Shown here piece by piece: positions 29,381 to 39,238 of a stretch of DNA of 64,000 nt. The stretch covers positions 558,001 through 622,000 of the forward strand of contig NZ_CP054877.1 in the NCBI RefSeq assembly GCF_014706615.1, in the 5' to 3' direction. The first letter of the stretch is position 1; every line of letters begins with the position of its first letter. A program made the translations under genes and the position numbers. This DNA comes from Candidatus Vesicomyosocius sp. SY067_SCS001. GTDB lineage: Bacteria > Pseudomonadota > Gammaproteobacteria > PS1 > Pseudothioglobaceae. A model generated the notes under the pieces. It was not told the DNA's origin, made no database searches, and worked only from the letters and a program-made list of their open reading frames with translations.

Positions 29381-30760
29381 CTAATATTTAGATTTTTTTA
29401 TTTTAGAAAAATCAGGTATGCCATCTCTATCTACCATTTTAGCCATCATTTTTTGCATCTTTCCACCGCCCACCTTTTTCATTTGTTTTTGCATTTTTTC
29501 AAACTGTTTAATTAGTTTGTTGACTGCTTGAATATTCGTACCAGAACCATTAGCAATACGTGTCTTACGTGAACCTTTAATTAAACTAATATAACTACGC
29601 TCTTTAGGTGTCATAGAATTAATGATAGCAACCATTTTCTTGATTTCGGTCCCAGTCACTATTTGATTTTTAACATTTTGGGGAATTTTACCTAAACCTG
29701 GAAGTTTATCCATAATGGCCTCTATACCACCCATTTTTTCCGTTTGCAAAAGTTGATAACGCATATCAGATAAATCAAATTGACCTTTGGTCATTTTCTG
29801 GAAAGACTTTTGCACCTTTTTATGATTAACTTTAAGTGAAATCTCTTCTACTAACGACAACACATCCCCCATACCAAGTAAACGAGAAACTACGCGCTCT
29901 GGATGGAATAGCTCTAGTGCATCAATTTTTTCACCAACACCTAAAAATTTTATTGGTTTACCAATAATATGACGTACAGATAATGCCGCCCCTCCCCTAG
30001 CATCTCCATCAGTTTTAGTAAGAATCACACCTGTCAATGGTAATGCATCAGAAAACACTTTAGCAGCATGTACAGCGTCCTGACCCATCATAGAATCGAC
30101 TACAAATAAAGTTTCAATTGGATCTACTTTTCTCTGCAAAATTTTAATTTCATTCATCATTTGTTCATCTATATGCAAACGACCTGCAGTATCAATTAAT
30201 AAAACATCAAAAAACTGTTTTTGTGCATATTTTTTAGCATTAGCCACAATATCCGAAGGTTTATCATTAATTGTTGATGTGAAAAAATCTACCTCGATTT
30301 GTTTAGATAATACTTCTAACTGCTCAATAGCAGCAGGACGATAAACATCAGCGCTAACTACTAATACTTTTTTGTTTTCACGTTGTTTTAAATAAAATGC
30401 AATCTTAGCGACTGAAGTAGTTTTACCCGCACCTTGTAATCCTGCTACCATGATAATGGCTGGTGGCTGAGTTTTTAAATCAAGCGATTCTACTTTACCT
30501 CCAATAATCTTAGTTAATTCAGTTTCAACTAACTTAATAAATGTTTGTGATGGTGTTAGTCCTTGTCCAACCTTTACTCCTAATGCCTTAATTTGAACTT
30601 TGTCTAAAAATACCTTGATTACTTCAAGTGCAACATCTGCCTCAAGCAGTGCATGACGTACCTTACGAATCGCCTCTTTAACATTAGATTCAGATAGTTT
30701 ATTCTTTCCTTGTAAAACTCTAAAACTATTTTGTAGAAGATCGGTTAAATTATCAAACAT
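29381..30760 (-). CDS. ffh: Ffh, signal recognition particle GTPase
   Basis: Ffh with 4.5S RNA targets inner-membrane proteins co-translationally. The 459 residues comprise the N domain, the G domain (GLQGAGKTTSVAK, DTAGRLHIDE, TKTDGDARGGAA) and the methionine-rich M domain (for example GGKMQKMMAKM at the C-terminus). It is divergent from the CcsA-like gene at 30824, with 63 bases between. No 4.5S RNA gene was identified nearby. Confidence 0.97.
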   Translation of the reverse strand: MFDNLTDLLQNSFRVLQGKNKLSESNVKEAIRKVRHALLEADVALEVIKVFLDKVQIKALGVKVGQGLTPSQTFIKLVETELTKIIGGKVESLDLKTQPPAIIMVAGLQGAGKTTSVAKIAFYLKQRENKKVLVVSADVYRPAAIEQLEVLSKQIEVDFFTSTINDKPSDIVANAKKYAQKQFFDVLLIDTAGRLHIDEQMMNEIKILQRKVDPIETLFVVDSMMGQDAVHAAKVFSDALPLTGVILTKTDGDARGGAALSVRHIIGKPIKFLGVGEKIDALELFHPERVVSRLLGMGDVLSLVEEISLKVNHKKVQKSFQKMTKGQFDLSDMRYQLLQTEKMGGIEAIMDKLPGLGKIPQNVKNQIVTGTEIKKMVAIINSMTPKERSYISLIKGSRKTRIANGSGTNIQAVNKLIKQFEKMQKQMKKVGGGKMQKMMAKMVDRDGIPDFSKIKKSKY

Positions 30761-30823
30761 TTTTTAAATAAATATAACTAAAGTATCGTATTATAGTACT
30801 TTATATTAATTCAAAAGTTAATT

Positions 30824-31603
30824 ATGCTTTTATCTTGCTTGGCAATAGCTTTGTATTTCGCTGCAACCTTTTTACTAATACGTTATTTTGTAATAAATGA
30901 ACCACAACATCAACAAACTATTTTCTTATTGGTCAGTTTTGCCATAATTGTACAAGCGCTCACCTTTAGCCATTTTTGGAGTGATAAAGGCATTATTTTT
31001 GGATTAGCAAATAGCGCCTCATTTGTTACTTGGTTAATTTCTGTTTTATTATTTTTATCTTCCTTGTCTAAGCCTATACACGTATTAGGAATATTGATTT
31101 ATCCATTAGCAGCATTCACGTTAGCCTTTAGCATCACCTTTCCAGATACAATAAACAAAGTTATCCCGATAAATATTGCTTTACACGTATTATTATCAAT
31201 AACTGCTTATGCTTTATTAGCTCTAGCAGTATGCCAATCTGTATTGTTAAATATCCAAGAAAAGCATTTACATGCAAGAAAAATTAATAATTTTATTAAT
31301 AAACTTCCAGCACTACAAACTATTGAAGCACTACTATTTCAAATCCTTAGAATTGGCTTTTATTTATTAACCTTGTCACTCCTTTCTGGTTTTATTTTTA
31401 TACAAGATATATTTTCTCAACACTTAATACATAAAACTACTCTTTCAATTATTGCATGGATTATTTTTGCCATACTCGTTTTTGGCAGAAAAGTTTTCGG
31501 TTGGCGTGGAAAACAAGCCATTACTAGCACACAATTTGGTTTTGGTATTTTAGTTATTGCTTATTTTGGTTCCAAATTTGTTTTAGAAAGACTTTTGACC
31601 TAG
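30824..31603 (+). CDS. CcsA/YpjD-like cytochrome c assembly-family membrane protein
   Basis: A 259-residue integral membrane protein with about eight hydrophobic segments. It belongs to the CcsA/CcmC/HemX-type family, in gammaproteobacteria usually annotated YpjD and placed beside ffh, as here. Histidines in INIALHVLLSITAY and FGRKVFGWRGKQA are in positions used for haem handling in relatives. A role in haem or cytochrome processes is inferred from family only; this subgroup is poorly characterised. Confidence 0.82.
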   Translation: MLLSCLAIALYFAATFLLIRYFVINEPQHQQTIFLLVSFAIIVQALTFSHFWSDKGIIFGLANSASFVTWLISVLLFLSSLSKPIHVLGILIYPLAAFTLAFSITFPDTINKVIPINIALHVLLSITAYALLALAVCQSVLLNIQEKHLHARKINNFINKLPALQTIEALLFQILRIGFYLLTLSLLSGFIFIQDIFSQHLIHKTTLSIIAWIIFAILVFGRKVFGWRGKQAITSTQFGFGILVIAYFGSKFVLERLLT

Positions 31604-31860
31604 AGTAGGTTACTGTAACTAACAAATTTAAGTTCAATAGAAATAAATAATAAATTAAACTTGATATAATTTTCAAAAAAGATCGATATAAAAATTTTTT
31701 GAGACAGTAGTATTTTTTTATTCTTACTATAATTTTTATTGCTTTTTAGAAAATTAAATTACCTTGACAATAGATTTTAAATCAAAGCATTGATAACTTT
31801 CTAAGTTTTTTAAATTGAATTTAAAAAAACTAATATAAATAAAAAACTAACATAAAACAT
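31604..31860. other. Intergenic AT-rich sequence, nothing recognised
   Basis: Non-coding stretch between the CcsA-like gene and the rplQ-like relic. Several stops occur in all frames and no conserved element was noted. Confidence 0.4.
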
Positions 31861-32100
31861 TATATTTTAACAACTAGTTTATTACATGACGATTTAACTC
31901 TACTAACTTTTAATTTTATAATTCTTGTGTAGCCTCCATAGTTTCTATGTTTGAGCTATTTAGCGAATAATTTTAATGGAATTAAACTAGAATTAACATT
32001 TGCTATGACAATTAGCTTAATAGCTTGAAGAGAATTAAGATAATTTATTATATCATTATCAATTCTTACAAAATGAGTAAAGTTATTATTATAATACATA
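31861..32100 (-). pseudogene. rplQ-like relic (ribosomal protein L17 fragment)
   Basis: Reading the minus strand in one frame gives THFVRIDNDIINYLNSLQ, then AIKLIVIANVNSSLIPLKLF with a stop shortly after, then HRNYGGYTRIIKLKVSR. These match, in order, the L17 segments for TSLVxHExIKTTLxKAKELR, the PLITLAK..SVANRRLxFAK region and the GGYTRIIK signature. The start, part of the middle and the end are missing. A functional rplQ is expected elsewhere beside rpoA, so this would be a decayed extra copy. The resemblance is by eye and should be tested. Confidence 0.5.
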
Positions 32101-32107
32101 TTTGTTA

Positions 32108-33895
32108 TCAATTAATATGTAAAATAGCTAAGAATACTTCCTTAGGAATATCCACCCTACCAACACTACGCATACGTTTTTTACCTTTATTTTGCTTATC
32201 AAGTAACTTTTTCTTGCGTGAAACATCACCACCATAACATTTAGCAGTTACATTCTTTCTAAGTGCTTTCACGTTTGAACGTGCAATAATTTTAGAGCCA
32301 ATACAAGCTTGAATAGTAACATCAAACATTTGTCTTGGAATAAGCTCTTTCATTCTTTCAACCAACTCTTTTCCTTTACGCACAGAATCGTATCGATGCA
32401 TAATAAGTGCTAACGCATCTACTGGTTTTTGATTGATCATAACATCCAAACAAATCAAATCAGATTCTTGATAACGTTCAAATTGATAATCCATGGAAGC
32501 AAAACCTCTTGATACTGATTTTAATCTGTCAAAAAAATCAAGAACCACTTCATTTAATGGTAATTCGTAGATAAGAGATACTTGCCTACTCATATAGATG
32601 ATATTTTTTTGTATGCCACGCTTTTCAATACACAAATTCATTACCGCCCCCACATATTGACTAATCACTAAAATTTTTGCTGTAATAATCGGCTCTCTAA
32701 ATTTAGAAATACTTTGATTAGTTGGCATTTTTGATAGGCTATCTACTTTATGGACAATGCCCTTAGTATCAAGAATTTCATAAATAACAGTCGGTGCAGT
32801 GATAATTAAATCAAGATCGTACTCACGCTCTAGACGCTCTTGAACAATATCCATATGTAATAAGCCTAAAAATCCGATACGAAAGCCAAAACCTAATACA
32901 TCTGAACTTTCAGGTTCGTATTGTAAAGCCGCATCATTTAGACGAAGTTTTGCCAAAGCATCACGAAATTTCTCATAATCTTTACCAGAAATTGGAAAAA
33001 TACCTGCAAATACACAAGGTTGCACTGGTCTAAACCCATCTAAAGACTCTGATATAGGATTTTTAGCACTAGTAATCGTATCTCCTACTGGAGCACCATC
33101 AATATTTTTAATATTAGCAATTAAAAATCCAACTTCTCCTGCTTTTAAACTATCTATTTTTTTACGTTTTGGAGTAAACACTCCCACTTCATCAACAATG
33201 TATTCCCTTCCATTTGAGAAAATTTTTATTTTAGTTTTAGTTCTAATCTCACCATCAATCATACGAATTAAAGATACTACGCCTAAATAACTATCAAACC
33301 AGGAATCAATAATCAAAGCCTTAATTGGTGCGTTAATATTACCTTTTGGAGTGGGAATTCTTTCTACAATTTGTTCTAAAATATCTTCAATACCAATACC
33401 TAATTTAGCACTAGCATGAACCACATCATGTACTTCAACACCGATAACATCTTCAATTTCATCCATTACACGTTTAGGATCTGCTGCTGGAAGGTCAATC
33501 TTATTAAGTACAGACACAACTTGTAAACCTTGTTCTAATGCAGTATAACAATTTGCAACTGTTTGGGCTTCCACTCCTTGTGATGCATCAACAATCAATA
33601 AAGCTCCTTCACAAGCAGAAAGTGAACGAGATACTTCATAAGAAAAATCCACATGACCAGGCGTGTCAATAAAATTTAATTGATAAGTTTCGCCATTTTT
33701 AGCATGGTAATCAAGCGTAACACTTTGCGATTTAATAGTAATACCTCGTTCTTTTTCAATATCCATAGAATCTAACACTTGAGATGACATTTCTCGATCA
33801 CTCAAACCACCACAAAACTTAATAAAACAGTCAGCAATGGTTGATTTTCCATGGTCAATATGAGCAATAATTGAAAAATTACGAATGTTTTTCAT
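32108..33895 (-). CDS. lepA: LepA (elongation factor 4)
   Basis: A translational GTPase that acts in ribosome assembly or back-translocation. The 595 residues show G1 [10 protein letters not shown]2 with [10 protein letters not shown]3 DTPGHVDF and G4 NKIDLP, the EF-G-like domains, and the LepA-specific C-terminal domain ([19 protein letters not shown]-type sequence). In E. coli lepA is next to lepB; here lepB is at 44149-45033, so the order is broken. It is divergent from bcp. Confidence 0.97.
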   Translation of the reverse strand: MKNIRNFSIIAHIDHGKSTIADCFIKFCGGLSDREMSSQVLDSMDIEKERGITIKSQSVTLDYHAKNGETYQLNFIDTPGHVDFSYEVSRSLSACEGALLIVDASQGVEAQTVANCYTALEQGLQVVSVLNKIDLPAADPKRVMDEIEDVIGVEVHDVVHASAKLGIGIEDILEQIVERIPTPKGNINAPIKALIIDSWFDSYLGVVSLIRMIDGEIRTKTKIKIFSNGREYIVDEVGVFTPKRKKIDSLKAGEVGFLIANIKNIDGAPVGDTITSAKNPISESLDGFRPVQPCVFAGIFPISGKDYEKFRDALAKLRLNDAALQYEPESSDVLGFGFRIGFLGLLHMDIVQERLEREYDLDLIITAPTVIYEILDTKGIVHKVDSLSKMPTNQSISKFREPIITAKILVISQYVGAVMNLCIEKRGIQKNIIYMSRQVSLIYELPLNEVVLDFFDRLKSVSRGFASMDYQFERYQESDLICLDVMINQKPVDALALIMHRYDSVRKGKELVERMKELIPRQMFDVTIQACIGSKIIARSNVKALRKNVTAKCYGGDVSRKKKLLDKQNKGKKRMRSVGRVDIPKEVFLAILHIN

Positions 33896-33935
33896 ATGAT
33901 AAAATAGATCTTTTTAAGTATATTATTATACAGTC

Positions 33936-34385
33936 ATGAATAAAGTTCAACCAATTACCTGTACCGCTACAAGCAATTTAAAAATAAGTATTCCTGATGC
34001 TAAAGGACGTAATATTGTATTGTATTTTTATCCTAAAGACTCTACTCCAGGATGTACTACTGAAGGGCAAAATTTTAGAGATAAACATCAAGCATTTTTA
34101 GATGCTAATACAATAATTTACGGTGTATCAAAAGATGATTTAACTAAACATGAAAAATTTAAAGCCAAACAAAATTTTCCTTTTGAGTTAATCGATGATA
34201 TTAGTGGCAATTTATGCGAATTATTTAACGTTTGGCAACTTAAAAAGTTTATAGGTCGTAAATATATGGGTATCGTTCGATCTACTTTCTTAATTGATGC
34301 TAATGGTAATATCCTTAAACATTGGGATAAAGTTAAAGTTAATGGTCATGTCGAAGAAGTTTTAATTTTTACCCAGACATTATGA
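33936..34385 (+). CDS. bcp: Bcp/PrxQ-type peroxiredoxin
   Basis: A thiol peroxidase that removes peroxides. The peroxidatic cysteine is C40 in PKDSTPGCTTEG. The E. coli-type resolving cysteine five residues later is absent here, as in one-cysteine members. Also visible is YGVSKDDLTKHEKF and the C-terminal RSTFLIDANGNI. The 149-residue length is normal. It overlaps ubiG by four bases. Confidence 0.93.
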   Translation: MNKVQPITCTATSNLKISIPDAKGRNIVLYFYPKDSTPGCTTEGQNFRDKHQAFLDANTIIYGVSKDDLTKHEKFKAKQNFPFELIDDISGNLCELFNVWQLKKFIGRKYMGIVRSTFLIDANGNILKHWDKVKVNGHVEEVLIFTQTL

Positions 34386-35095
34386 GCAACATAGATTTTA
34401 AAGAAGTTAATAAATTCGCTACTCTCGCATCACATTGGTGGGATAAAAACTCTAAATTTAAAACCCTACATGATATTAATCCACTCAGACTAAATTACAT
34501 CAAACAACAATATAATTATCCACTCAAGGATAAACAAATCCTTGATATTGGCTGTGGAGGTGGTATATTAACAGAATCTTTTGCTTTAGAGGGAGCAGTT
34601 GTAACAGGCATTGATATGGCAGAAGAAAGCTTAGAAGTTGCCAAATTGCATTTACTTGAATCAGGTTTAGAAGTAGATTATCAAAAAAATTATGTAGAAA
34701 AATTTGCTAGACAAAACACTAAAAAATTTGATATTATTACCTGCTTAGAAATGCTAGAACATGTACCAGATCCAGGTTCAATTATTAAAGCTTGTGGTGA
34801 ATTAGTTAAACCTGGCGGACAAGTATTCTTTTCGACCATTAACCGCAATGCTAAATCCTATTTATTTGCAATTATCGGTGCAGAATATATCCTAAAACTC
34901 TTACCTCAAGGTACACATGACTGGAATAGATTTATTCAACCTAGCGAGATAGACAAATGGGCAAGAGCATCGTCCCTATCTCTTAAAGGAATGACTGGTA
35001 TAGTCTACAACCTCCTTACAAAAACATACAAACTTAAAGACGATGTGAGTGTAAATTATTTATCTTATTATCAAAAATCGATAAATAAACCATAA
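34382..35095 (+). CDS. ubiG: UbiG, ubiquinone biosynthesis O-methyltransferase
   Basis: UbiG performs both O-methylations in ubiquinone synthesis with S-adenosylmethionine. The 237 residues have the SAM-binding DIGCGGGILTESFA, the family opening FATLASHWWDKNSKFKTLH, EMLEHVPDPGSII and HDWNRFIQPSE. It is translationally coupled to bcp. Presence of UbiG fits a respiring bacterium using ubiquinone. Confidence 0.96.
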   Translation: MSNIDFKEVNKFATLASHWWDKNSKFKTLHDINPLRLNYIKQQYNYPLKDKQILDIGCGGGILTESFALEGAVVTGIDMAEESLEVAKLHLLESGLEVDYQKNYVEKFARQNTKKFDIITCLEMLEHVPDPGSIIKACGELVKPGGQVFFSTINRNAKSYLFAIIGAEYILKLLPQGTHDWNRFIQPSEIDKWARASSLSLKGMTGIVYNLLTKTYKLKDDVSVNYLSYYQKSINKP

Positions 35096-35118
35096 AAACT
35101 TATATAGGTAGCTAAAAA

Positions 35119-35424
35119 ATGAAAATAATACTCACTCTTCTATTTCTTACTAGCAATTTTAGTGCATTATCCCTATCACCTAACGAAATGCTAGTAATTG
35201 TTGGCGCAGTTAAATACTACAATGAAAACTGTTCAGGATTGAATTCAGCAGGATTTCAACGAATGAACAAAGGATTAAAACGCTTTAAAATGAACAAAAT
35301 CCCTATTCCTATACTGGAACAACAGCTACTAGCGATATCTAGTTATCAAACAGCAGAAAAATTTGGTTGCATTGAAACTAAGAATGAAGCCTATAAAGCG
35401 GGTTTTGGTCAATATATAAATTAA
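35119..35424 (+). CDS. Small secreted protein, function unknown
   Basis: A 101-residue protein with a signal peptide (MKIILTLLFLTSNFSALSLS) and a mature part of about 80 residues with two cysteines (ENCSGLN and KFGCIET) that could form a disulfide in the periplasm. It follows ubiG by 23 bases and is convergent with acpS, only two bases apart. Intact frame and tight spacing suggest a real gene. I do not recognise a family. Confidence 0.65.
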   Translation: MKIILTLLFLTSNFSALSLSPNEMLVIVGAVKYYNENCSGLNSAGFQRMNKGLKRFKMNKIPIPILEQQLLAISSYQTAEKFGCIETKNEAYKAGFGQYIN

Positions 35425-35426
35425 TT

Positions 35427-35804
35427 CTATGTTTCTAAAATTACAAATGCCATAGCGTTAAATTTTTCATCTGATAAACTAAGATGTGCCTTTTTAATAT
35501 TTTTATCCACCAAATACAAACACAACTTTTCACTGAAAATAAAATAGGGATTACCTTGTTTATTATTGCGAATAGTCAAATCTTGAAAACTGACAATCTT
35601 ACCAATACCTATACCCAAAGCTTTTGCAAAAGCCTCTTTAGCGGAAAAACGCTTAGCACAATAAGTACTACTATCGCCTTTTTTAACAAACAAAACTTGT
35701 TCATATTCAGATAGTACACGTTTAACAAAACCTTCTTTATTTTTACTTAATATACGTTCAACACGTTCAATATTGACAATATCAACCCCCACACCATAAA
35801 TCAT
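35427..35804 (-). CDS. acpS: AcpS, holo-acyl-carrier-protein synthase
   Basis: AcpS transfers 4'-phosphopantetheine from CoA to acyl carrier protein. The 125 residues include the metal-binding [11 protein letters not shown] near the N-terminus and [16 protein letters not shown]. The start overlaps pdxJ by four bases, the usual pdxJ-acpS coupling. Confidence 0.95.
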   Translation of the reverse strand: MIYGVGVDIVNIERVERILSKNKEGFVKRVLSEYEQVLFVKKGDSSTYCAKRFSAKEAFAKALGIGIGKIVSFQDLTIRNNKQGNPYFIFSEKLCLYLVDKNIKKAHLSLSDEKFNAMAFVILET

Positions 35805-36526
35805 TGTCTTGCATCAATCATTAAATTTTTCATCTCTTGGATTGCAGTTCCAAGACCCACAAATACTGCTCTGGAAATAATTGAGTGGCCAATATTAAGT
35901 TCGACAATTTCAGGTAATTTAGCAATATTAGTTGTATTTCCTAAGGTTAATCCATGTCCTGCATTTACTTGTAACCCAATAGAACGTGCATAGGTTGCCA
36001 TAATTTTAATTCTTTCAAGTTCCATTAATTGCGCCTCATTAGTTGCATTAGCATAATGACCAGTATGGAGTTCAACTACAGCTGCACCACACTGTTTAGC
36101 TGCATCAATTTGATCTTTTTGTGCATCAATAAATAAAGAAACAATAATATTTGACATTTTAAGTTGAATACAAATATCACGTATTTTAGAAATTTGAGAT
36201 GTTACGTTTAGTCCGCCTTCAGTAGTCAATTCCTCGCGTTTTTCTGGCACCAAGCAACAATCTTGAGGTTTAATTTTACTAGCAATGGCAATCATTTCAT
36301 CCGTTGCTGCTATTTCCAAGTTCATTTTTGTAGTTAACTTATCACGCAAAATTTCAACATCGGCATCTTGGATATGACGTCTATCCTCTCGTAAATGTAA
36401 AGTAATACTATCTGCACCTGATTTTTCACATAATAAAGCCCCCTCTACCAGAGAGGGATAGTTCGTTCCTCTAACTTGCCTAATGGTAGCAATATGATCA
36501 ATGTTAATACCTAAATAAATACCCAT
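35801..36526 (-). CDS. pdxJ: PdxJ, pyridoxine 5'-phosphate synthase
   Basis: PdxJ closes the pyridine ring of vitamin B6 from deoxyxylulose 5-phosphate and the PdxA product. In 241 residues it shows [41 protein letters not shown] and [10 protein letters not shown]6 supply fits the many PLP enzymes nearby (IscS, IlvE, SerC, GlyA). It is downstream of the recO-like relic in the rnc-era-recO-pdxJ-acpS order. Confidence 0.97.
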   Translation of the reverse strand: MGIYLGINIDHIATIRQVRGTNYPSLVEGALLCEKSGADSITLHLREDRRHIQDADVEILRDKLTTKMNLEIAATDEMIAIASKIKPQDCCLVPEKREELTTEGGLNVTSQISKIRDICIQLKMSNIIVSLFIDAQKDQIDAAKQCGAAVVELHTGHYANATNEAQLMELERIKIMATYARSIGLQVNAGHGLTLGNTTNIAKLPEIVELNIGHSIISRAVFVGLGTAIQEMKNLMIDARQ

Positions 36527-36929
36527 TGTTTGTTATGGTTTAATAAAAAATAAAGACCTACTTTTAAGGATTTATCACCTAAAAGTGAATGTAATAGTTG
36601 TTCATTGAAACCATGATAAATTTTTTTTGCAAGTGGTAAATCAATTACTCAATATTTTACCAAAAAAATTAGGTATAAATCCTACTTTAAGTTAATATTA
36701 ATCATAATTATTTAAATTAATTCTGTTACAGTTTAATATCAATTAACTAATGTATTATCACTTTTAACTCACTATTTTCTACAAATAGAATACTTAAATA
36801 TTAAAACATTTGAATATGGATTTTTAACCCTATTAGCCCATCTGTCAACTAAGTGAAAAATTTACCAAAATTACAGACAAAAATCAAGTAGTAATTATAA
36901 ATCAGAAAAACAGCAGTGCTAATTCAACT
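36527..36929 (-). pseudogene. recO-like relic between era and pdxJ
   Basis: The 403 bases occupy the place of recO in the conserved rnc-era-recO-pdxJ-acpS operon. On the minus strand at about 36560-36645 an open stretch reads LPLAKKIYHGFNEQLLHSLLG and then DKSLKVGLYFLL, which resembles the C-terminal LGxKPLKSRxLF motif of RecO. Upstream, all frames are broken by stops. The position is strong evidence and the sequence resemblance moderate. RecO normally loads RecA on gaps, so recombination repair would be affected. Confidence 0.55.
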
Positions 36930-37844
36930 TTAATCATACCCTAATGAAACTAGTGCACGTTTATCATCAGACCATCCTTGTTTAACTTTAACCCTAAGTT
37001 TGAGGAATACTTTTCTATCTAAAAACCCCTCAATACTTTTTCGTGCTTCAGTACCAATTAATTTTAGCATTGCACCTTTATTACCAATAACAATATTTTT
37101 TTGTGAAGCTTTATCAACAAAAATATGGGAAGCAATTAGTTGTAAATTTCTATCTTGTTCAAACTGTTCAATTTCAACGGTTAAATCATAAGGTAACTCG
37201 TCTTTTAAATAGCGCATAAGTTTTTCTCGAATAAATTCAGCAACAATAAATTTTTCACTTCTGTCGGTTATATAATCAGCATCAAAAAAAAGAGTTTGTT
37301 TTGGTAAATATTGCAAAACTAATTCACGTAATACACAAATATCATTTTTTTTAAATGCTGATAATGGAAATAAATCTGTTGGTTGATATTTTTGAAAAAT
37401 TTTATTCAAAAATGGTAACATCTCTTGCTTGGATTTAAGTTTGTCAATTTTGTTAATACATAAAATAACTGGCACATCTATCTGGGTAATATGTTCTAAA
37501 ACTCTCAAGTCCTCTTTGGTCCATTTACCTACTTCTATTAACCATAAAATAACATCAACATCCATTATAGCTAAACTGGCCACTCTATTCATATAAGAAT
37601 TAATAGCTTTATAGTTCCCCATATGAATACCTGGTGTATCGACAAATACCATTTGATAATCATCAGTTGTATCAATAGCATGAATTCGGTGTCGTGTGGT
37701 TTGTGGACGGTGTGAAGTGATAGATAATTTACGTCCAATTAATTCATTAATAAGTGTAGATTTACCAACATTAGGTCTCCCAACAACTCCAATAAAACCT
37801 GACTTAAAGTTTAATTTAGCATTTTTTTTGTTTATTTTAATCAT
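36930..37844 (-). CDS. era: Era GTPase
   Basis: Era binds the 3' end of 16S rRNA and is required for 30S maturation. The 304 residues contain G1 GRPNVGKSTLI, G3 DTPGIH, G4 NKIDKL and a C-terminal KH domain (NIVIGNKGAMLKLIGTEAR). It overlaps rnc by eight bases. Confidence 0.97.
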   Translation of the reverse strand: MIKINKKNAKLNFKSGFIGVVGRPNVGKSTLINELIGRKLSITSHRPQTTRHRIHAIDTTDDYQMVFVDTPGIHMGNYKAINSYMNRVASLAIMDVDVILWLIEVGKWTKEDLRVLEHITQIDVPVILCINKIDKLKSKQEMLPFLNKIFQKYQPTDLFPLSAFKKNDICVLRELVLQYLPKQTLFFDADYITDRSEKFIVAEFIREKLMRYLKDELPYDLTVEIEQFEQDRNLQLIASHIFVDKASQKNIVIGNKGAMLKLIGTEARKSIEGFLDRKVFLKLRVKVKQGWSDDKRALVSLGYD

Positions 37845-38505
37845 GATTTTTTAATTTATTTAATAAAATTTGTGCACAAAATTGTTCTGCTTTTTTAATA
37901 CTTGTAGCAGATTGCTTAACTTGTAGGCTTCGGTCTTCTAAAAAACAATTTACCATAAATATTGCATTATGATCTTTTCCTGTTGTATCAATTAGTTCGT
38001 ATTTTGGTAAAATATTACCACGCTTTTGTAGATATTCTTGTAATTGTGTCTTTGAGTCTTTTAACGAATCATATGGACTAATATTATCTAGTAATACTTT
38101 AAAAAGACTTAAGATAACCATATTAGTAGTTTCAAAATTTGAATCCAATAACACTGCACCAAATATTGCTTCCACAGTATCTGCTTGAATAGATTCACGC
38201 CTATAACCACCACTTTTTAACTCGCCATAACCTAAAATCAAATTCTTTGATAATTCTAATGAAATACCTAATTGCACCAAGGTTTTACCTCTAATTAAGT
38301 GTGACCTTAATCGGGAAAGCTTTCCTTCGTCAACACAAGGAAAACGCTGATAAAGTTCTTTTGAGATTGCTACGCCTAAAATACTATCACCTAAAAATTC
38401 TAAACGTTCATTATTGTTTCTTCCCCTAGAACGGTGAGTTAATGCAAGTTTTAATAAAGATAAGTCTTTAAATTGATAATTAATTTTTTTTTGTAATTTT
38501 TTCAT
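37837..38505 (-). CDS. rnc: RNase III
   Basis: A double-strand-specific endoribonuclease for rRNA and mRNA processing. The catalytic signature NERLEFLGDSILGVAIS lies near residue 35 and a second acidic residue set in ADTVEAIFGAVLLDS; the C-terminal double-stranded RNA-binding domain covers about residues 150-220. In E. coli lepB precedes rnc; here it does not. The gene is divergent from the Cas6-like gene with about 70 bases between. Confidence 0.96.
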   Translation of the reverse strand: MKKLQKKINYQFKDLSLLKLALTHRSRGRNNNERLEFLGDSILGVAISKELYQRFPCVDEGKLSRLRSHLIRGKTLVQLGISLELSKNLILGYGELKSGGYRRESIQADTVEAIFGAVLLDSNFETTNMVILSLFKVLLDNISPYDSLKDSKTQLQEYLQKRGNILPKYELIDTTGKDHNAIFMVNCFLEDRSLQVKQSATSIKKAEQFCAQILLNKLKNHD

Positions 38506-38575
38506 TACTTTGTATTAGGTTTTATAAACAAGTAATGTGTTTATAATACATTCTGATTATAACTTAAGATTTTTT

Positions 38576-39238
38576 ATGTTTTGGCAAGAAGAAGCTAAAA
38601 AAGAATATTTTACGCTGCCTGAAACCATACAAGATGTAGTGTTTAATATCTTCTCTAATATTTTACCTATTGATCATAGTTTTTTACTAGAACAAGCGCT
38701 ACTTAAATACTTACCATGGCTTAATGAGGTAGATGCTGGTATCTTTAATATTAGTGTAGCTGATGGTAATGGCTGGGTACAGAATCATAAAAATGGATTC
38801 TATTACCCTTCCAAACGCTCAAAACTAATTATTAGATTGCCAAAAGATAAACTTAATGAAACAAAACAGATACTTGGTAAAACACTATATTTAGATAAAT
38901 ATAAAATAAAAATTATCAAATTTTTAAAACCTAGATTACTCAGTGATATGCCTATACTATTCGCAAAAAAAATTGTCTGTAATGAAACAATGAGTGAAAA
39001 TGATTTCTTACAAGATTCTTTTGAACAATTAAAAATACTTGATATTTCTGTTAAGAAAATGATAGCTGGTCTTAAAAGTCACATTAAAACTGATACTCAG
39101 ATTATTCATACCCGTTCTCTAATGCTGGCTGATCTAAAAAAATATGAATCAATAACACTACAAAAAAAAGGCCTTGGTAATTATCGATTATTAGGCTGTG
39201 GCTTGTTTATTCCCCACAAAGATATCACAAGTATCTAA
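38576..39238 (+). CDS. Stand-alone Cas6/Cmx6-like protein
   Basis: A 220-residue protein that I recognise by pattern as resembling the MYXAN-type Cas6 (Cmx6) family of CRISPR RNA endonucleases. Points of resemblance are PIDHSFLLEQALLKYLPWLN near the N-terminus, a KRSKLIIRLPKDKLNET strand-helix of a ferredoxin-like fold, and the glycine-rich C-terminal loop GLGNYRLLGCGLFIPHKD. I prefer the ATG at 38576; a GTG at 38537 would add 13 residues. No CRISPR repeats or other cas genes occur anywhere in the window. It is divergent from rnc (RNase III). Function without a CRISPR system is unknown. Confidence 0.7.
   Translation: MFWQEEAKKEYFTLPETIQDVVFNIFSNILPIDHSFLLEQALLKYLPWLNEVDAGIFNISVADGNGWVQNHKNGFYYPSKRSKLIIRLPKDKLNETKQILGKTLYLDKYKIKIIKFLKPRLLSDMPILFAKKIVCNETMSENDFLQDSFEQLKILDISVKKMIAGLKSHIKTDTQIIHTRSLMLADLKKYESITLQKKGLGNYRLLGCGLFIPHKDITSI

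Noticed and set aside
32025-32237. 70-codon plus-strand frame across the lepA end
   Set aside because: It is antisense to lepA and the rplQ-like relic, with no independent support.
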